Below, piece by piece: positions 56,090 through 64,000 of a stretch of DNA of 64,000 nt. Position 1 is the first letter of the stretch. Every line of letters begins with the position of its first letter. Under the pieces are notes generated by a model. The model was not told the origin of the DNA. It made no database searches and saw only the letters and a list, made by a program, of their open reading frames with translations. Source of the stretch: Tropicimonas sp033101155 (GTDB lineage: Bacteria > Pseudomonadota > Alphaproteobacteria > Rhodobacterales > Rhodobacteraceae); assembly GCF_033101155.1 (NCBI RefSeq), contig NZ_JAWMPX010000027.1, positions 1 through 64,000 of the forward strand, read 5' to 3'. Position numbers and translations under genes: made by a program.

Positions 56090-57376
56090 TCAGAGGTCTG
56101 GATAGATCGGGAAGCGGGCGCAGAGGGCCTTGGCTTCGGCCTTGACCTTCTCTTCGACCGCCGCGTTGCCGTCTTCACCATTGGCCGAGAGCCCGTCGAC
56201 CACTTCGATGATCATCCGGGCGATGGCGCGGAACTCGTCCTCGCCGAAGCCGCGGGTCGTCCCGGCGGGAGTGCCGAGGCGAATGCCGGAGGTGACGAAG
56301 GGCTTTTCCGGGTCGAAGGGGACGCCGTTCTTGTTGCAGGTGATGAAGGCGCGCCCGAGGGCCTTCTCGGTCGCCTTGCCGGTCACGCCCTTGGGGCGCA
56401 GGTCGGCGAGCATCAGGTGGTTGTCGGTGCCGCCGGAGACGACGTCGATGCCGCCTTTCATCAGCTCGTCCGCCATCGCGCGGGCATTGGCCACGACCTG
56501 CGCGGCGTAGTCCTTGAAGGACGGGTCCAGCGCTTCGCTGAAGGCCACCGCCTTAGCGGCGATCGCGTGCATGAGCGGGCCGCCCTGCAGGCCGGGGAAG
56601 ACAGCCGAGTTCACCTTCTTGGCGATATCGGCATGATTGGTCAGGATCATCCCGCCGCGCGGGCCACGCAGGGATTTATGCGTCGTGGTGGTGACGACAT
56701 GGGCGTGCGGCAGGGGCGAGGGATGCGCGCCACCGGCAACGAGGCCGGCGATATGGGCCATGTCGACCATCAGGTAGGCGCCAACCTCGTCGGCAATGGC
56801 GCGGAAGGATTCCCAGTCCCAGACGCGGGAATAGGCGGTGCCGCCGGCCACGATCAGCTTCGGCTTGTGTTCCAGCGCCTTGGCGCGGATGTCTTCCATG
56901 TCGAGCAGGTTGTCCTGCTGGCGCACACCGTAGGAGACGACGTTGAACCACTTGCCGGACATGTTGACCGGCGAGCCGTGGGTCAAGTGTCCGCCCGAAT
57001 TGAGGTCGAGCCCCATGAAGGTGTCGCCCGGCTGCAGCAGCGCGAGGAACACGGCCTGGTTCATCTGGCTGCCCGAATTGGGCTGGACGTTGGCGAACTC
57101 GCAGCCGAACAGCTCCTTGGCGCGATCGATGGCGAGGTTCTCGGCGATATCGACAAAATGGCAGCCGCCATAGTAGCGCTTGCCCGGGTAGCCTTCGGCA
57201 TACTTGTTGGTCATTACCGAGCCCTGCGCTTCAAGTACGGCGCGGGAGACGATGTTCTCGGAGGCGATCAACTCGATCTCGTCGCGCTGGCGGCCCAGCT
57301 CAAGGCCGATGGCTTCGAAAATCTCGGGGTCGCGGGAAGCGAGCGTTTCGGTGAAGAAACCGGTATCCTTGGTCAT
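56090..57376 (-). CDS. glyA: Serine hydroxymethyltransferase
   Basis: GlyA moves a hydroxymethyl group between serine and tetrahydrofolate, giving glycine. The 428-residue enzyme has PLP lysine Lys234 (TTTTHKSLRGPRGG), IASENIVSR (38-46) and YAEGYPGKRYYGGC (59-72). It links directly to sarcosine oxidase chemistry, which yields glycine and methylene-tetrahydrofolate, though the genes are 40 kb apart here. It is divergent from nadK. Confidence 0.97.
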   Translation of the reverse strand: MTKDTGFFTETLASRDPEIFEAIGLELGRQRDEIELIASENIVSRAVLEAQGSVMTNKYAEGYPGKRYYGGCHFVDIAENLAIDRAKELFGCEFANVQPNSGSQMNQAVFLALLQPGDTFMGLDLNSGGHLTHGSPVNMSGKWFNVVSYGVRQQDNLLDMEDIRAKALEHKPKLIVAGGTAYSRVWDWESFRAIADEVGAYLMVDMAHIAGLVAGGAHPSPLPHAHVVTTTTHKSLRGPRGGMILTNHADIAKKVNSAVFPGLQGGPLMHAIAAKAVAFSEALDPSFKDYAAQVVANARAMADELMKGGIDVVSGGTDNHLMLADLRPKGVTGKATEKALGRAFITCNKNGVPFDPEKPFVTSGIRLGTPAGTTRGFGEDEFRAIARMIIEVVDGLSANGEDGNAAVEEKVKAEAKALCARFPIYPDL

Positions 57377-57575
57377 GGAAGATCCCTCGTCGGGCGGCCG
57401 CCGGGAGCTGGCCGCATGTTGCGTTGCGGGGGATGTAGCTCATGGGGACGCCCACGAAAAGGCAGGATACGGCCGGATCTGGCGCTTGCGCGTCAAAATG
57501 CAAGACTTGCCTTTCCGATGGTGTCGGGGGATGACGTTTGCGAAACAGGCGGGCCGGGAAGGGTGGAGCGCGACC

Positions 57576-58337
57576 ATGACCAAGATTGCCTTCATGGCGA
57601 GCCGGGCCGAGTCGGCACAGAACGCCTTCTATGAACTTGAGCGGGTCTACGGACGCAGCAGCCCGGAAGAGGCCGACTATATAGTCGCTCTCGGCGGCGA
57701 CGGCTTCATGCTCCATACGCTGCATGAGACCCAGCATCTCGATGTCGCTGTCTATGGCATGAACCGGGGCACGGTCGGCTTCCTGATGAACGAGTATTCC
57801 TCGGACGAGCTGGTCGACCGGCTGGAGCAGGCGGAGGAAGAGGTGATCACGCCGCTGGCGATGCGGGCGATCACCGCCGATGGCGAGATGCATGACGCAC
57901 TGGCCATCAACGAGGTCTCGTTGCTGCGCGCGGGCCCGCAGGTTGCCAAGTTGCGCATCTCGGTCGATGGACGCGTGCGCATGGAAGAGCTCATGGCCGA
58001 TGGCGCGCTGGTTTCCACACCGGCCGGGTCCACCGCCTATAACTATTCCGCCCATGGTCCTATCGTGCCGATCGGCTCCGAGGTGCTGGCGCTGACCGCG
58101 ATGTCCGCTTTCCGGCCCCGGCGCTGGCGTGGCGCGTTGCTGCCCTCGACAGCGGAGGTGCGGTTTGACGTACTGCAGCCGGAAAAGCGCCCTGTCATGG
58201 CCGAGGCCGACAGCCGCTCGGCAGTCAAGAATGTTGTCACGGTGCTGATCCGGTCCGAACCGGGGCTGCGCCACCGGATCCTCTTCGACCCCGGCCACGG
58301 GCTGGAAGAGCGCCTGATCCGCGAGCAATTCGTCTGA
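57576..58337 (+). CDS. nadK: NAD kinase
   Basis: NadK phosphorylates NAD to NADP. The 253-residue protein has the GGDG signature (40-43, ALGGDGFML), NRGTVGFLMNEY and the nucleotide-binding STPAGSTAYNYSAHGPI segment. It is shorter than E. coli NadK, as in other alphaproteobacteria. ATG 57576 follows GGTGGAGCGCGACC. Divergent from glyA with 199 bases between. Confidence 0.93.
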   Translation: MTKIAFMASRAESAQNAFYELERVYGRSSPEEADYIVALGGDGFMLHTLHETQHLDVAVYGMNRGTVGFLMNEYSSDELVDRLEQAEEEVITPLAMRAITADGEMHDALAINEVSLLRAGPQVAKLRISVDGRVRMEELMADGALVSTPAGSTAYNYSAHGPIVPIGSEVLALTAMSAFRPRRWRGALLPSTAEVRFDVLQPEKRPVMAEADSRSAVKNVVTVLIRSEPGLRHRILFDPGHGLEERLIREQFV

Positions 58338-58411
58338 GTGATGAAATCGCTTTGAGCCGCGCGCGGACGCTGGAGCGGAGTGCTTGGGGCACGGAGCCAA
58401 GGGCGAAGCCC

Positions 58412-58552
58412 GCCGTGCCAGCGCCTGCCCGTCCCGGCGGGCAGGCGCTTTGACACCCGCGCACAACGGATTGAACCTCTTCGGGTTTGGCTGAGTTAAA
58501 GTGCCGACCACAGGTGTTGCAGCGCCATCCCACGGGCAGGCGCTGGCGCGGC
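58412..58552. repeat. 20-bp inverted repeat with competing inner hairpin
   Basis: Arm A, 58412-58431, and arm C, 58533-58552, are reverse complements over 20 bases with one mismatch (a G-U pair in RNA) and 101 bases between. Arm A also pairs over 12 bases with 58438-58449 as a compact hairpin followed by TTT. The two pairings exclude each other. This could be an attenuator upstream of cdd or the ends of a small non-autonomous element. Confidence 0.65.
58420..58451 (+). terminator. Terminator-like hairpin between nadK and cdd
   Basis: AGCGCCTGCCCG, loop TCCCGG, CGGGCAGGCGCT: a perfect 12-bp stem followed by TT(T)GACA. It lies 83 bases after nadK and could end that transcript; the T-tract is short. 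Confidence 0.55.
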
Positions 58553-58679
58553 TTCCGTTGCGCGCGCAGCGAGCGGCAGCATACGCGCCAACCGAGAGTC
58601 AATCTGTCGCCCGGATTCCGCGCACCTGCCCTTGCATCGTTTCGCGTGCGGGAACACACTGCCCCAAACGGAGGCCTCT

Positions 58680-59084
58680 ATGACCGATAATCCCCTGATC
58701 GACACCGCGAAAGCGGTGCGCGAAAACGCCCATGCTCCCTATTCCAACTTCAAGGTAGGCGCGGCGCTTCGCACCGCCTCCGGGGCGATCCATGCCGGTT
58801 GCAACGTCGAGAATGTGGCCTATCCGGAAGGTACTTGCGCCGAGGCCGGCGCAATTGCGGCCATGGCGGCGGCGGGAGAGTACGGCATCGCGGAGGTCGC
58901 GGTGATCGCCGACAGCCCGGCGCCGGTTCCCCCCTGTGGCGGCTGCCGCCAGAAGCTGAAGGAATTCGCGATGGACGGTGATGTGAAGGTGACGATGGCG
59001 ACGATGGATGGCGCGATCAAGGTCATGACCGTTTCCGAACTCCTGCCGGGCGCCTTCTCCGCCGATCACATGGAAAAGGACTGA
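58680..59084 (+). CDS. cdd: Cytidine deaminase
   Basis: Cdd converts (deoxy)cytidine to (deoxy)uridine. The 134-residue enzyme has the zinc site: Cys53 with catalytic Glu55 (GTCAEAGA) and Cys86/Cys89 (PPCGGCRQ), and the substrate-binding Asn-Val-Glu in GCNVENVAYPEG. It is the homotetrameric short form. It starts the cdd-deoA-deoB-add-upp run and ends four bases before deoA. Confidence 0.95.
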   Translation: MTDNPLIDTAKAVRENAHAPYSNFKVGAALRTASGAIHAGCNVENVAYPEGTCAEAGAIAAMAAAGEYGIAEVAVIADSPAPVPPCGGCRQKLKEFAMDGDVKVTMATMDGAIKVMTVSELLPGAFSADHMEKD

Positions 59085-59087
59085 CCC

Positions 59088-60398
59088 ATGGAAGCAAAAC
59101 GCATTCTGGCGACGCTCCGGCTCGGCCTGCAGCCCAGCCCCGAGGAGATGGCCTGGTTCGGGGCGGCGATTGGCTCGGGGGAGGTGACGGATGCGCAGGC
59201 CGGCGCCTTTGCCATGGGGGTCTGCCGCGACCCGCTGGGCGAAGAGGCGCGCGTCGCGCTGACGCTGGCGATGCGCGACAGTGGCAAGGTTCTGGGCTGG
59301 GACCTGCCCGGCCCGGCGGTGGACAAGCATTCCACCGGCGGCGTGGGCGATTGCGTCTCTCTGCCACTGGCCCCCGCGCTGGCGGCCTGTGGGGCCTATG
59401 TGCCGATGATCTCCGGGCGCGGCCTTGGTCATACCGGCGGCACTCTGGACAAGCTGGAGGCGATCCCGGGCTACACGGCGGAGCATTCGGAGGAGCATTT
59501 GCGCGAGGTCGTGGGTTCGGTGGGCTGCGCCATTGTCGGCGCTTCGGGCAATATCGCGCCGGCGGACAAGCGGCTCTACGCGATCCGGGACGTGACCGGC
59601 ACGGTGGAGAGCATCGACCTGATCACCGCTTCGATCCTGTCCAAGAAGCTGGCCGCCGGGCTCGACGCACTGGTGCTGGACGTCAAGATGGGCTCGGGCG
59701 CTTTCATGAAGGATATGGTGGAGGCCCGCGCGCTGGCGCATTCGCTGGTGGACACGGCTGAGGGGACGGGCTGCCGCGCTTCGGCGCTGATTACCGAGAT
59801 GGGCCAACCGTTGATCGAGACGGCGGGGAACGCGCTGGAAGTGGCGGATTCGATGAAGACGCTGACCGGGGAAGCGGTGAGCGCGCCGCTCTGGGAACTG
59901 ACCGTGGCGCTGGGTGGCGAGCTTCTGGCGCTCTGTGACATTGCCGGGGATGCAGAGGACGGGCGCGGGCGGATCGAAACCGTGCTTCGCTCCGGCGAGG
60001 CGGCGGAGACATTCGAGAGGATGATCTACGCGCTGGGCGGCCCGGCAGATTTCGTCGGATCCTGGCGACGGCATCTCGCCGTGGCGCCGGTGGTCCGGGA
60101 CATCTTCCCCGAGACGCCGGGGATCGTGGCGGCGGTGGACACGGAGGCCGTCGGGATGGGCGTGGTGCTGCTTGGCGGCGGTCGGCTGAAGGAGGGCGAC
60201 AAGCTCGACCCGTCGGTCGGTTTCGACCGGCTTGTCGGTATCGGCACGGAGGTCTCCGAAAAGCAGCCTCTGGCGCAGGTTCACGCCGCGAGCGAGGCGG
60301 CGGCCGAGGCGGCTGCGCAGGCCATTCGGGCCGCCTATACGATCTCTGAAGAGGGCGCCGCGGCGCCGGATTTGGTGCATGAGAGGATCACGGCATGA
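59088..60398 (+). CDS. deoA: Thymidine phosphorylase
   Basis: DeoA splits thymidine or deoxyuridine with phosphate into base and deoxyribose-1-phosphate. The 436-residue enzyme has KHSTGGVGD (80-88), VPMISGRGLGHTGGTLDKLE (about 104-123) and LDVKMGSGAFMKD with the substrate-binding lysine. It overlaps deoB by four bases (ATGA, 60395-60398), so they are coupled. Confidence 0.95.
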   Translation: MEAKRILATLRLGLQPSPEEMAWFGAAIGSGEVTDAQAGAFAMGVCRDPLGEEARVALTLAMRDSGKVLGWDLPGPAVDKHSTGGVGDCVSLPLAPALAACGAYVPMISGRGLGHTGGTLDKLEAIPGYTAEHSEEHLREVVGSVGCAIVGASGNIAPADKRLYAIRDVTGTVESIDLITASILSKKLAAGLDALVLDVKMGSGAFMKDMVEARALAHSLVDTAEGTGCRASALITEMGQPLIETAGNALEVADSMKTLTGEAVSAPLWELTVALGGELLALCDIAGDAEDGRGRIETVLRSGEAAETFERMIYALGGPADFVGSWRRHLAVAPVVRDIFPETPGIVAAVDTEAVGMGVVLLGGGRLKEGDKLDPSVGFDRLVGIGTEVSEKQPLAQVHAASEAAAEAAAQAIRAAYTISEEGAAAPDLVHERITA

Positions 60399-61615
60399 CA
60401 CGCGCATTTCTGGTGGTGATGGATTCGGTTGGCTGCGGCGGCGCGCCGGACGCGGATCGCTTCTTCAATGACGGTGTGCCCGATACGGGCGCCAATACGC
60501 TGGTCCATATTGCGCAGGCCTGCGCCGAGGGCCGGGCCGAGGAGGGGCGCAGCGGGCCGCTCCGGATGCCCAATCTTGACGCGCTGGGCCTGGGCGAGGC
60601 GGCCAAGCTTGGCGGTGGTGAGGCCGCGCCGGGGCTGAGCGCCGTGCCTCAGGGGCGGTTTGGAGCGGCACAGGAGGTCTCGCCGGGCAAGGACACGCCT
60701 TCCGGTCACTGGGAACTGGCCGGTGTGCCGGTGCCTTGGGACTGGCATTATTTCCCCAAGGAAGAGAAGGCGTTTCCGGAACCTTTGGTGCGCGCGGTCT
60801 GCGAAATGGCGGATGTGCAGGCGATCCTCGGCAATTGCCACGCCTCCGGCACGGAGATCCTGGAGCGGCTGGGCGAGCGACACATGAAGACCGGCTGGCC
60901 GATCTGCTACACCTCGGCCGACAGCGTCTTCCAGATCGCCGCCCATGAGGAGAGCTTCGGCGAGCAGCGCCTGCAGGAGCTCTGCCAAAGGCTGGCGCCG
61001 ATGCTACACGAGATGAAGGTCGGCCGGGTGATTTCGCGCCCCTTCGTCGGCAGCCCGGAAGAGGGGTTCACGCGGACGAGCAACCGGCATGACTATGCCA
61101 TCGCGCCGCCCGAGCCGACGCTCTGCGACTGGGTTCAAATGGCCGGAAAGCGGGTGCAGGCGGTGGGCAAGATCGGCGATATATTCTCGATGGAGGGGAT
61201 CGACGAGGTTCGTACCGGCCCGGATGCGGTGCTGATGGCGCATCTCGACCACTACGTGTCGAAGGCGCCGGAGGGCAGCTTGACCTTCGCCAACTTCGTC
61301 GAGTTCGACAGCCTGTATGGGCACAGGCGGGATGTCTCTGGCTATGCCCGAGCGCTGGAATGGTTCGATGCGGAGATCGGCAAGATCCTTGCGCGTCTGA
61401 AACCGGGCGACCTGATGGTTCTGACCGCCGACCATGGCAACGATCCGACATGGCACGGCACGGATCACACCCGTGAGCGGGTTCCGGTGCTGGTTCATGG
61501 CGCGGGGCAGGGGAGCTTGGGCAATGTCGCCTTCGCCGATGTCGCGGCCACGGTGGCTGCCTATCTGGGCGCGACGTCTTACGGGCCGGGGCGCAGCTTT
61601 CTTGGCAGCGTATAG
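60395..61615 (+). CDS. deoB: Phosphopentomutase
   Basis: DeoB interconverts (deoxy)ribose-1- and 5-phosphate, completing deoxynucleoside breakdown. The 406-residue alkaline-phosphatase-superfamily enzyme begins AFLVVMDSVGCGGAPDADRF with metal-binding Asp, has GKDTPSGHWE (about 88-97) around the catalytic Thr, and a C-terminal DHGNDPTWHGTDHTRE metal site. A 258-base gap follows before add. Confidence 0.95.
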   Translation: MTRAFLVVMDSVGCGGAPDADRFFNDGVPDTGANTLVHIAQACAEGRAEEGRSGPLRMPNLDALGLGEAAKLGGGEAAPGLSAVPQGRFGAAQEVSPGKDTPSGHWELAGVPVPWDWHYFPKEEKAFPEPLVRAVCEMADVQAILGNCHASGTEILERLGERHMKTGWPICYTSADSVFQIAAHEESFGEQRLQELCQRLAPMLHEMKVGRVISRPFVGSPEEGFTRTSNRHDYAIAPPEPTLCDWVQMAGKRVQAVGKIGDIFSMEGIDEVRTGPDAVLMAHLDHYVSKAPEGSLTFANFVEFDSLYGHRRDVSGYARALEWFDAEIGKILARLKPGDLMVLTADHGNDPTWHGTDHTRERVPVLVHGAGQGSLGNVAFADVAATVAAYLGATSYGPGRSFLGSV

Positions 61616-61873
61616 GGCTGGTGCGATCCGGGATGTTCGCGACGGTCTGTCTGCGGGCGATTGTGGCTCGTTGAAGAGGAGCGGTGAGCCGATCGGGGAT
61701 GCTTGGGCTGAGCGTTGACGGGCACGGTTCCCGGTGTGACCTCAGCGACCGTCCCTATTGTCCGCGCTTCAAACATGCCGCGCCAAGCATTACCCTCGCC
61801 GGCCTTTGGCGCTATTGTCGTGCAAACCCGGGCCGGGCGCCCGAACGAAACCAAATGAAACGGACAGGCCTGA

Positions 61874-62860
61874 ATGACGTCATCACCCAGGATCGAGCTG
61901 CACCTGCATCTCGAAGGCGCCGCGCAGCCCGCCTTCATCCGCAGCCTCGCTGCCGAGAAAAATGTCGACCTCTCCTCGATCTTCGATGAAAGCGGCTCCT
62001 ATGCCTATGATGGTTTCGTCGATTTCCTGCGCGTCTACGAAGCCGCGACCTCCGTGCTCCAAACGCCCGAGGACTATGCCCGCCTGACCACCTCCGTGCT
62101 CGAGGGTCTCGCCGCGCAGGACGTTATCTATGCCGAAACCTTCATCTCTCCTGATTTTTGCGGCGGCGGGGACCTGGCCGCCTGGCGCGAGTATCTCGCC
62201 GCGATCCAGGAGGCGAGTGCCGCCATCGAAGCGCAGGGCGGTCCCATTCTCCGGGGCATCGTCACCCCGATTCGCCATTTCGGCCCCGAACGGGCCAAGG
62301 CACCGGCCATGTGTGCGGCCGAGACGGCCGGGGACTGGATCGTCGGGCTGGGCATGGGCGGCGACGAGAATAACGGCCATCCGCGCGATTTCACCTGGGC
62401 CTTCGATTGCGCCCGTGAAGCCGGGCTTCGGCTCACCAACCATGCCGGCGAATGGCGCGGCCCCGACAGTGTGCGCGAGAGCATCGAGGATCTCGGCGTG
62501 GAGCGCATCGGCCATGGCGTGCGCGCTATCGAGGATCCGGCCCTCGTTGAATACCTTGCCGCGAGCGGAATCGTGCTGGAGGTCTGCCCGGGCTCGAATG
62601 TCGCGCTCGGCGTCTATCCGGACTGGGCCTCGCATCCGATCGCGAAGCTGCGCGCGGCCGGCGTCAAGGTGACGGTCTCGACCGACGATCCTCCCTTCTT
62701 CCACACCACGCTCACCCACGAATATGAGCGGCTTGCCGAGACCTTCGGATGGGGGGAGGATGATTTTGCCGCGCTCAACCGGGTTGCCGCCGAGGCCGCC
62801 TTCTGCGATTCCGAGACCCGATCCGTCCTGCTGAAGAAACTGGAACACGCCGATGTATGA
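61874..62860 (+). CDS. add: Adenosine deaminase family protein
   Basis: The 328-residue protein matches adenosine deaminase: zinc ligands HLHLEG (His12 and His14), HAGEWRGP (about 191-198) with catalytic Glu and the C-terminal STDDPPFF with Asp. It would turn adenosine into inosine. Adenine deaminases share the fold; the substrate assignment rests on context in a nucleoside salvage cluster. It overlaps upp by eight bases. Confidence 0.9.
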   Translation: MTSSPRIELHLHLEGAAQPAFIRSLAAEKNVDLSSIFDESGSYAYDGFVDFLRVYEAATSVLQTPEDYARLTTSVLEGLAAQDVIYAETFISPDFCGGGDLAAWREYLAAIQEASAAIEAQGGPILRGIVTPIRHFGPERAKAPAMCAAETAGDWIVGLGMGGDENNGHPRDFTWAFDCAREAGLRLTNHAGEWRGPDSVRESIEDLGVERIGHGVRAIEDPALVEYLAASGIVLEVCPGSNVALGVYPDWASHPIAKLRAAGVKVTVSTDDPPFFHTTLTHEYERLAETFGWGEDDFAALNRVAAEAAFCDSETRSVLLKKLEHADV

Positions 62861-63485
62861 CCACCTGACAGTCGTCGATCACCCGCTGGTGCAACACAAG
62901 CTCACGATCATGCGCGACAAGGACACGTCCACCCACAAGTTCCGCCAGTTGCTGCGCGAGATCTCCCAACTCATCGCCTATGAGGTCACCCGCGAGCTCG
63001 ATACCGAGCAGGTCACTATCGAGACGCCGATCACGGAGATGCAGTCGCCCAAGCTTGCCGGCAAGAAGATGGCGCTGATCTCGATCCTGCGGGCGGGCAA
63101 TGGCCTGCTTGACGGTATCCTGGAGCTGATCCCCGGTGCGCGGGTCGGCTTCGTCGGGCTTTACCGCGATCCGGAGACGCTGGAGCCGGTGCAATATTAC
63201 TTCAAGGTGCCGCCGGAGATGCAGGACCGCCTCGTGATCGTGGTCGACCCGATGCTGGCAACCGGCAACTCCTCGGCCGCCGCAATCGACCTGCTCAAGC
63301 AATCCGGCGCCACCAATATCCGCTTCCTCTGCCTGCTGGCCGCTCCCGAGGGTGTTGCCCGCATGAAGGAGGCCCATCCGGACGTGCCGATCGTCACCGC
63401 AGCGCTGGACAGCCATCTCAACGATCACGGCTATATCGTGCCGGGTCTTGGCGATGCCGGGGACCGGATGTTCGGCACGAAGTGA
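62853..63485 (+). CDS. upp: Uracil phosphoribosyltransferase
   Basis: Upp joins uracil and PRPP to give UMP, ending the pyrimidine branch begun by cdd and deoA. The 210-residue enzyme has the PRPP-binding segment VIVVDPMLATGNSSAAAI (about 128-145) and the C-terminal IVPGLGDAGDRMFGT uracil-binding stretch. The ATG at 62853 overlaps the add 3' end. Confidence 0.95.
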   Translation: MYDHLTVVDHPLVQHKLTIMRDKDTSTHKFRQLLREISQLIAYEVTRELDTEQVTIETPITEMQSPKLAGKKMALISILRAGNGLLDGILELIPGARVGFVGLYRDPETLEPVQYYFKVPPEMQDRLVIVVDPMLATGNSSAAAIDLLKQSGATNIRFLCLLAAPEGVARMKEAHPDVPIVTAALDSHLNDHGYIVPGLGDAGDRMFGTK

Positions 63486-63593
63486 GGACGGGGCGAGAAA
63501 ACTGCGAATCATTTGACGGAGCGACCTGAAAATCGCTTTACAGGATTCCACCGACTCGCCATGGTTCACCCACAAGATGATGTGGGAGTAACC

Positions 63594-64000
63594 ATGATGT
63601 TGCGGGGAATGGCGTGTTCCCTGCTGGCGCTGAGTGTCGCCGCTGGAGCAGGTCAAGCGAAGACGATTGGAACGGACGACGTGCAGACGGTGCCCCCGGC
63701 AGTCGGCTCGAGCACGGTTGGACTGGCGGATGCGGGCGGTGACGGGCCAACCATGACCACGGAAAATGCGATCTGGGGCGCCAAGGCCTGGCTCGACAAC
63801 GATGCGGGGCTCCGCGTCGCGGCGTCGGACCTTACCGGCGCGCAGCCGGTCTATGACCTGCCGACCTTGCCGAAGGGGTATAAATACGCGTTCGGTACAG
63901 GGCGGCACAATCCCAATCGTGGCGAGCGCACGCTTGCCGGCCGGGCGCAGATGAACCGGATCTGGACCGAGGACGTTCCGGCACGGCTCGTCGACCCACA
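63594..64000 (+). CDS. Secreted unknown protein, partial (runs off the window)
   Basis: An open frame starts at ATG 63594 (MMLRGMACSLLALSVAAGAG) with a clear signal peptide, cleavage near GQA-KT, and continues without stop to the window end, at least 135 codons. The mature sequence has GYKYAFGTGRHNPNRGERTL and TWTED-like tail; no family is recognised with confidence. The frame is closed by the window edge, so length and function are unknown. A second ATG follows immediately at 63597. Confidence 0.7.
   Translation, partial: MMLRGMACSLLALSVAAGAGQAKTIGTDDVQTVPPAVGSSTVGLADAGGDGPTMTTENAIWGAKAWLDNDAGLRVAASDLTGAQPVYDLPTLPKGYKYAFGTGRHNPNRGERTLAGRAQMNRIWTEDVPARLVDP

Larger units (their letters stand above)
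58338..58679. other. 342-base leader region of the nucleoside salvage cluster
   Basis: No gene was seen. The region holds the large inverted repeat 58412-58552, the terminator-like hairpin 58420-58449 and an AACCTCTTCGGGTT stem-loop near 58474-58488. It contains a TTGACA (58450-58455) without a clear -10 partner. It probably includes the cdd promoter and may carry a leader RNA. Confidence 0.45.

Noticed and set aside
54606..56105. 499-codon plus-strand frame across Hint gene 2 and the intergenic region
   Set aside because: It crosses a real gene and a terminator region and shows no domain; it has no plausible ribosome site.

Overview
The window is a stretch of high-GC alphaproteobacterial chromosome, most likely from the Rhodobacterales (Roseobacter/Paracoccus-type). 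The evidence is a combination of family-level signals: a short prolyl-tRNA synthetase without an editing insert, an HdaA-type DnaA homologue, a heterotetrameric sarcosine oxidase operon, HlyU beside rpoD, two Hint-domain proteins, a short NAD kinase, and a urease operon carrying phasin-like small genes. No phage, complete IS element or CRISPR array is visible. Most genes are housekeeping, tightly packed, often overlapping by 1-11 bases.

Layout. 1-3.5 kb: a small unknown gene, a methyltransferase-like gene, two identical tandem tRNA-Gly(GCC) genes, panE-like reductase and a MAPEG-type membrane protein. 3.9-7.1 kb: AI-2E-type permease, hdaA and proS. 7.1-9.9 kb: a broken HXXEE membrane-protein gene, a TolB-like propeller/SH3 pair and an AT-richer orphan gene. 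10.1-15.7 kb: sarcosine oxidase operon soxB-(unknown)-soxD-soxA-soxG, with an extra 199-residue gene between soxB and soxD. 15.9-20.9 kb: dnaG, rpoD, hlyU and an atypical mug. 20.9-26.3 kb: secreted unknown, yjbQ, Hint protein, LysM protein, LOG-family hydrolase and rarD (the last two overlap convergently by 70 bases). 26.4-29.0 kb: alr-mlaE-mlaF on the minus strand.

29.0-31.9 kb looks like an insertion between alr and dnaB: a VOC protein divergent from a WYL regulator with an AT-rich double palindrome between them, then a Gfo/Idh/MocA oxidoreductase. 31.9-36.3 kb: dnaB, pyrE, an alpha/beta hydrolase and pyrC. 36.4-43.3 kb: urease, split into two convergent blocks, ureD-A-x-B-x-x-x-C on plus and ureE-F-G on minus. 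The plus block holds four non-urease small genes, one of which is a phasin- or histone-H1-like protein, and it is preceded by a perfect CTGC-ATT-GCAG palindrome of the kind bound by the PHB regulator PhaR. The same 16 bases occur at the start of a small DUF1127-like gene at 44.4 kb.

43.4-56 kb: secreted unknown, DUF1127-like gene, pyruvate carboxylase, UvrD/PcrA helicase, a single-domain response regulator, a DUF1127 gene, a divergent aldehyde dehydrogenase / MDR oxidoreductase pair and a second Hint protein. 56-58.3 kb: glyA (with a strong terminator) and nadK, divergent. 58.7-63.5 kb: nucleoside salvage run cdd-deoA-deoB-add-upp, preceded by a 20-bp inverted repeat with two mutually exclusive pairings. 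The window ends inside a secreted-protein gene.

Functionally, the window links one-carbon/glycine metabolism (sarcosine oxidase releases glycine and a C1 unit; glyA interconverts serine and glycine), pyrimidine synthesis (pyrE, pyrC) and salvage (cdd, deoA, deoB, upp), and nitrogen acquisition (urease). The most promising non-routine observations are the PhaR-type operator and phasin-like genes in the urease operon, the extra sox gene, the alr/dnaB insertion and the cdd leader structure. All functional calls come from reading the sequence and family knowledge; nothing was searched.
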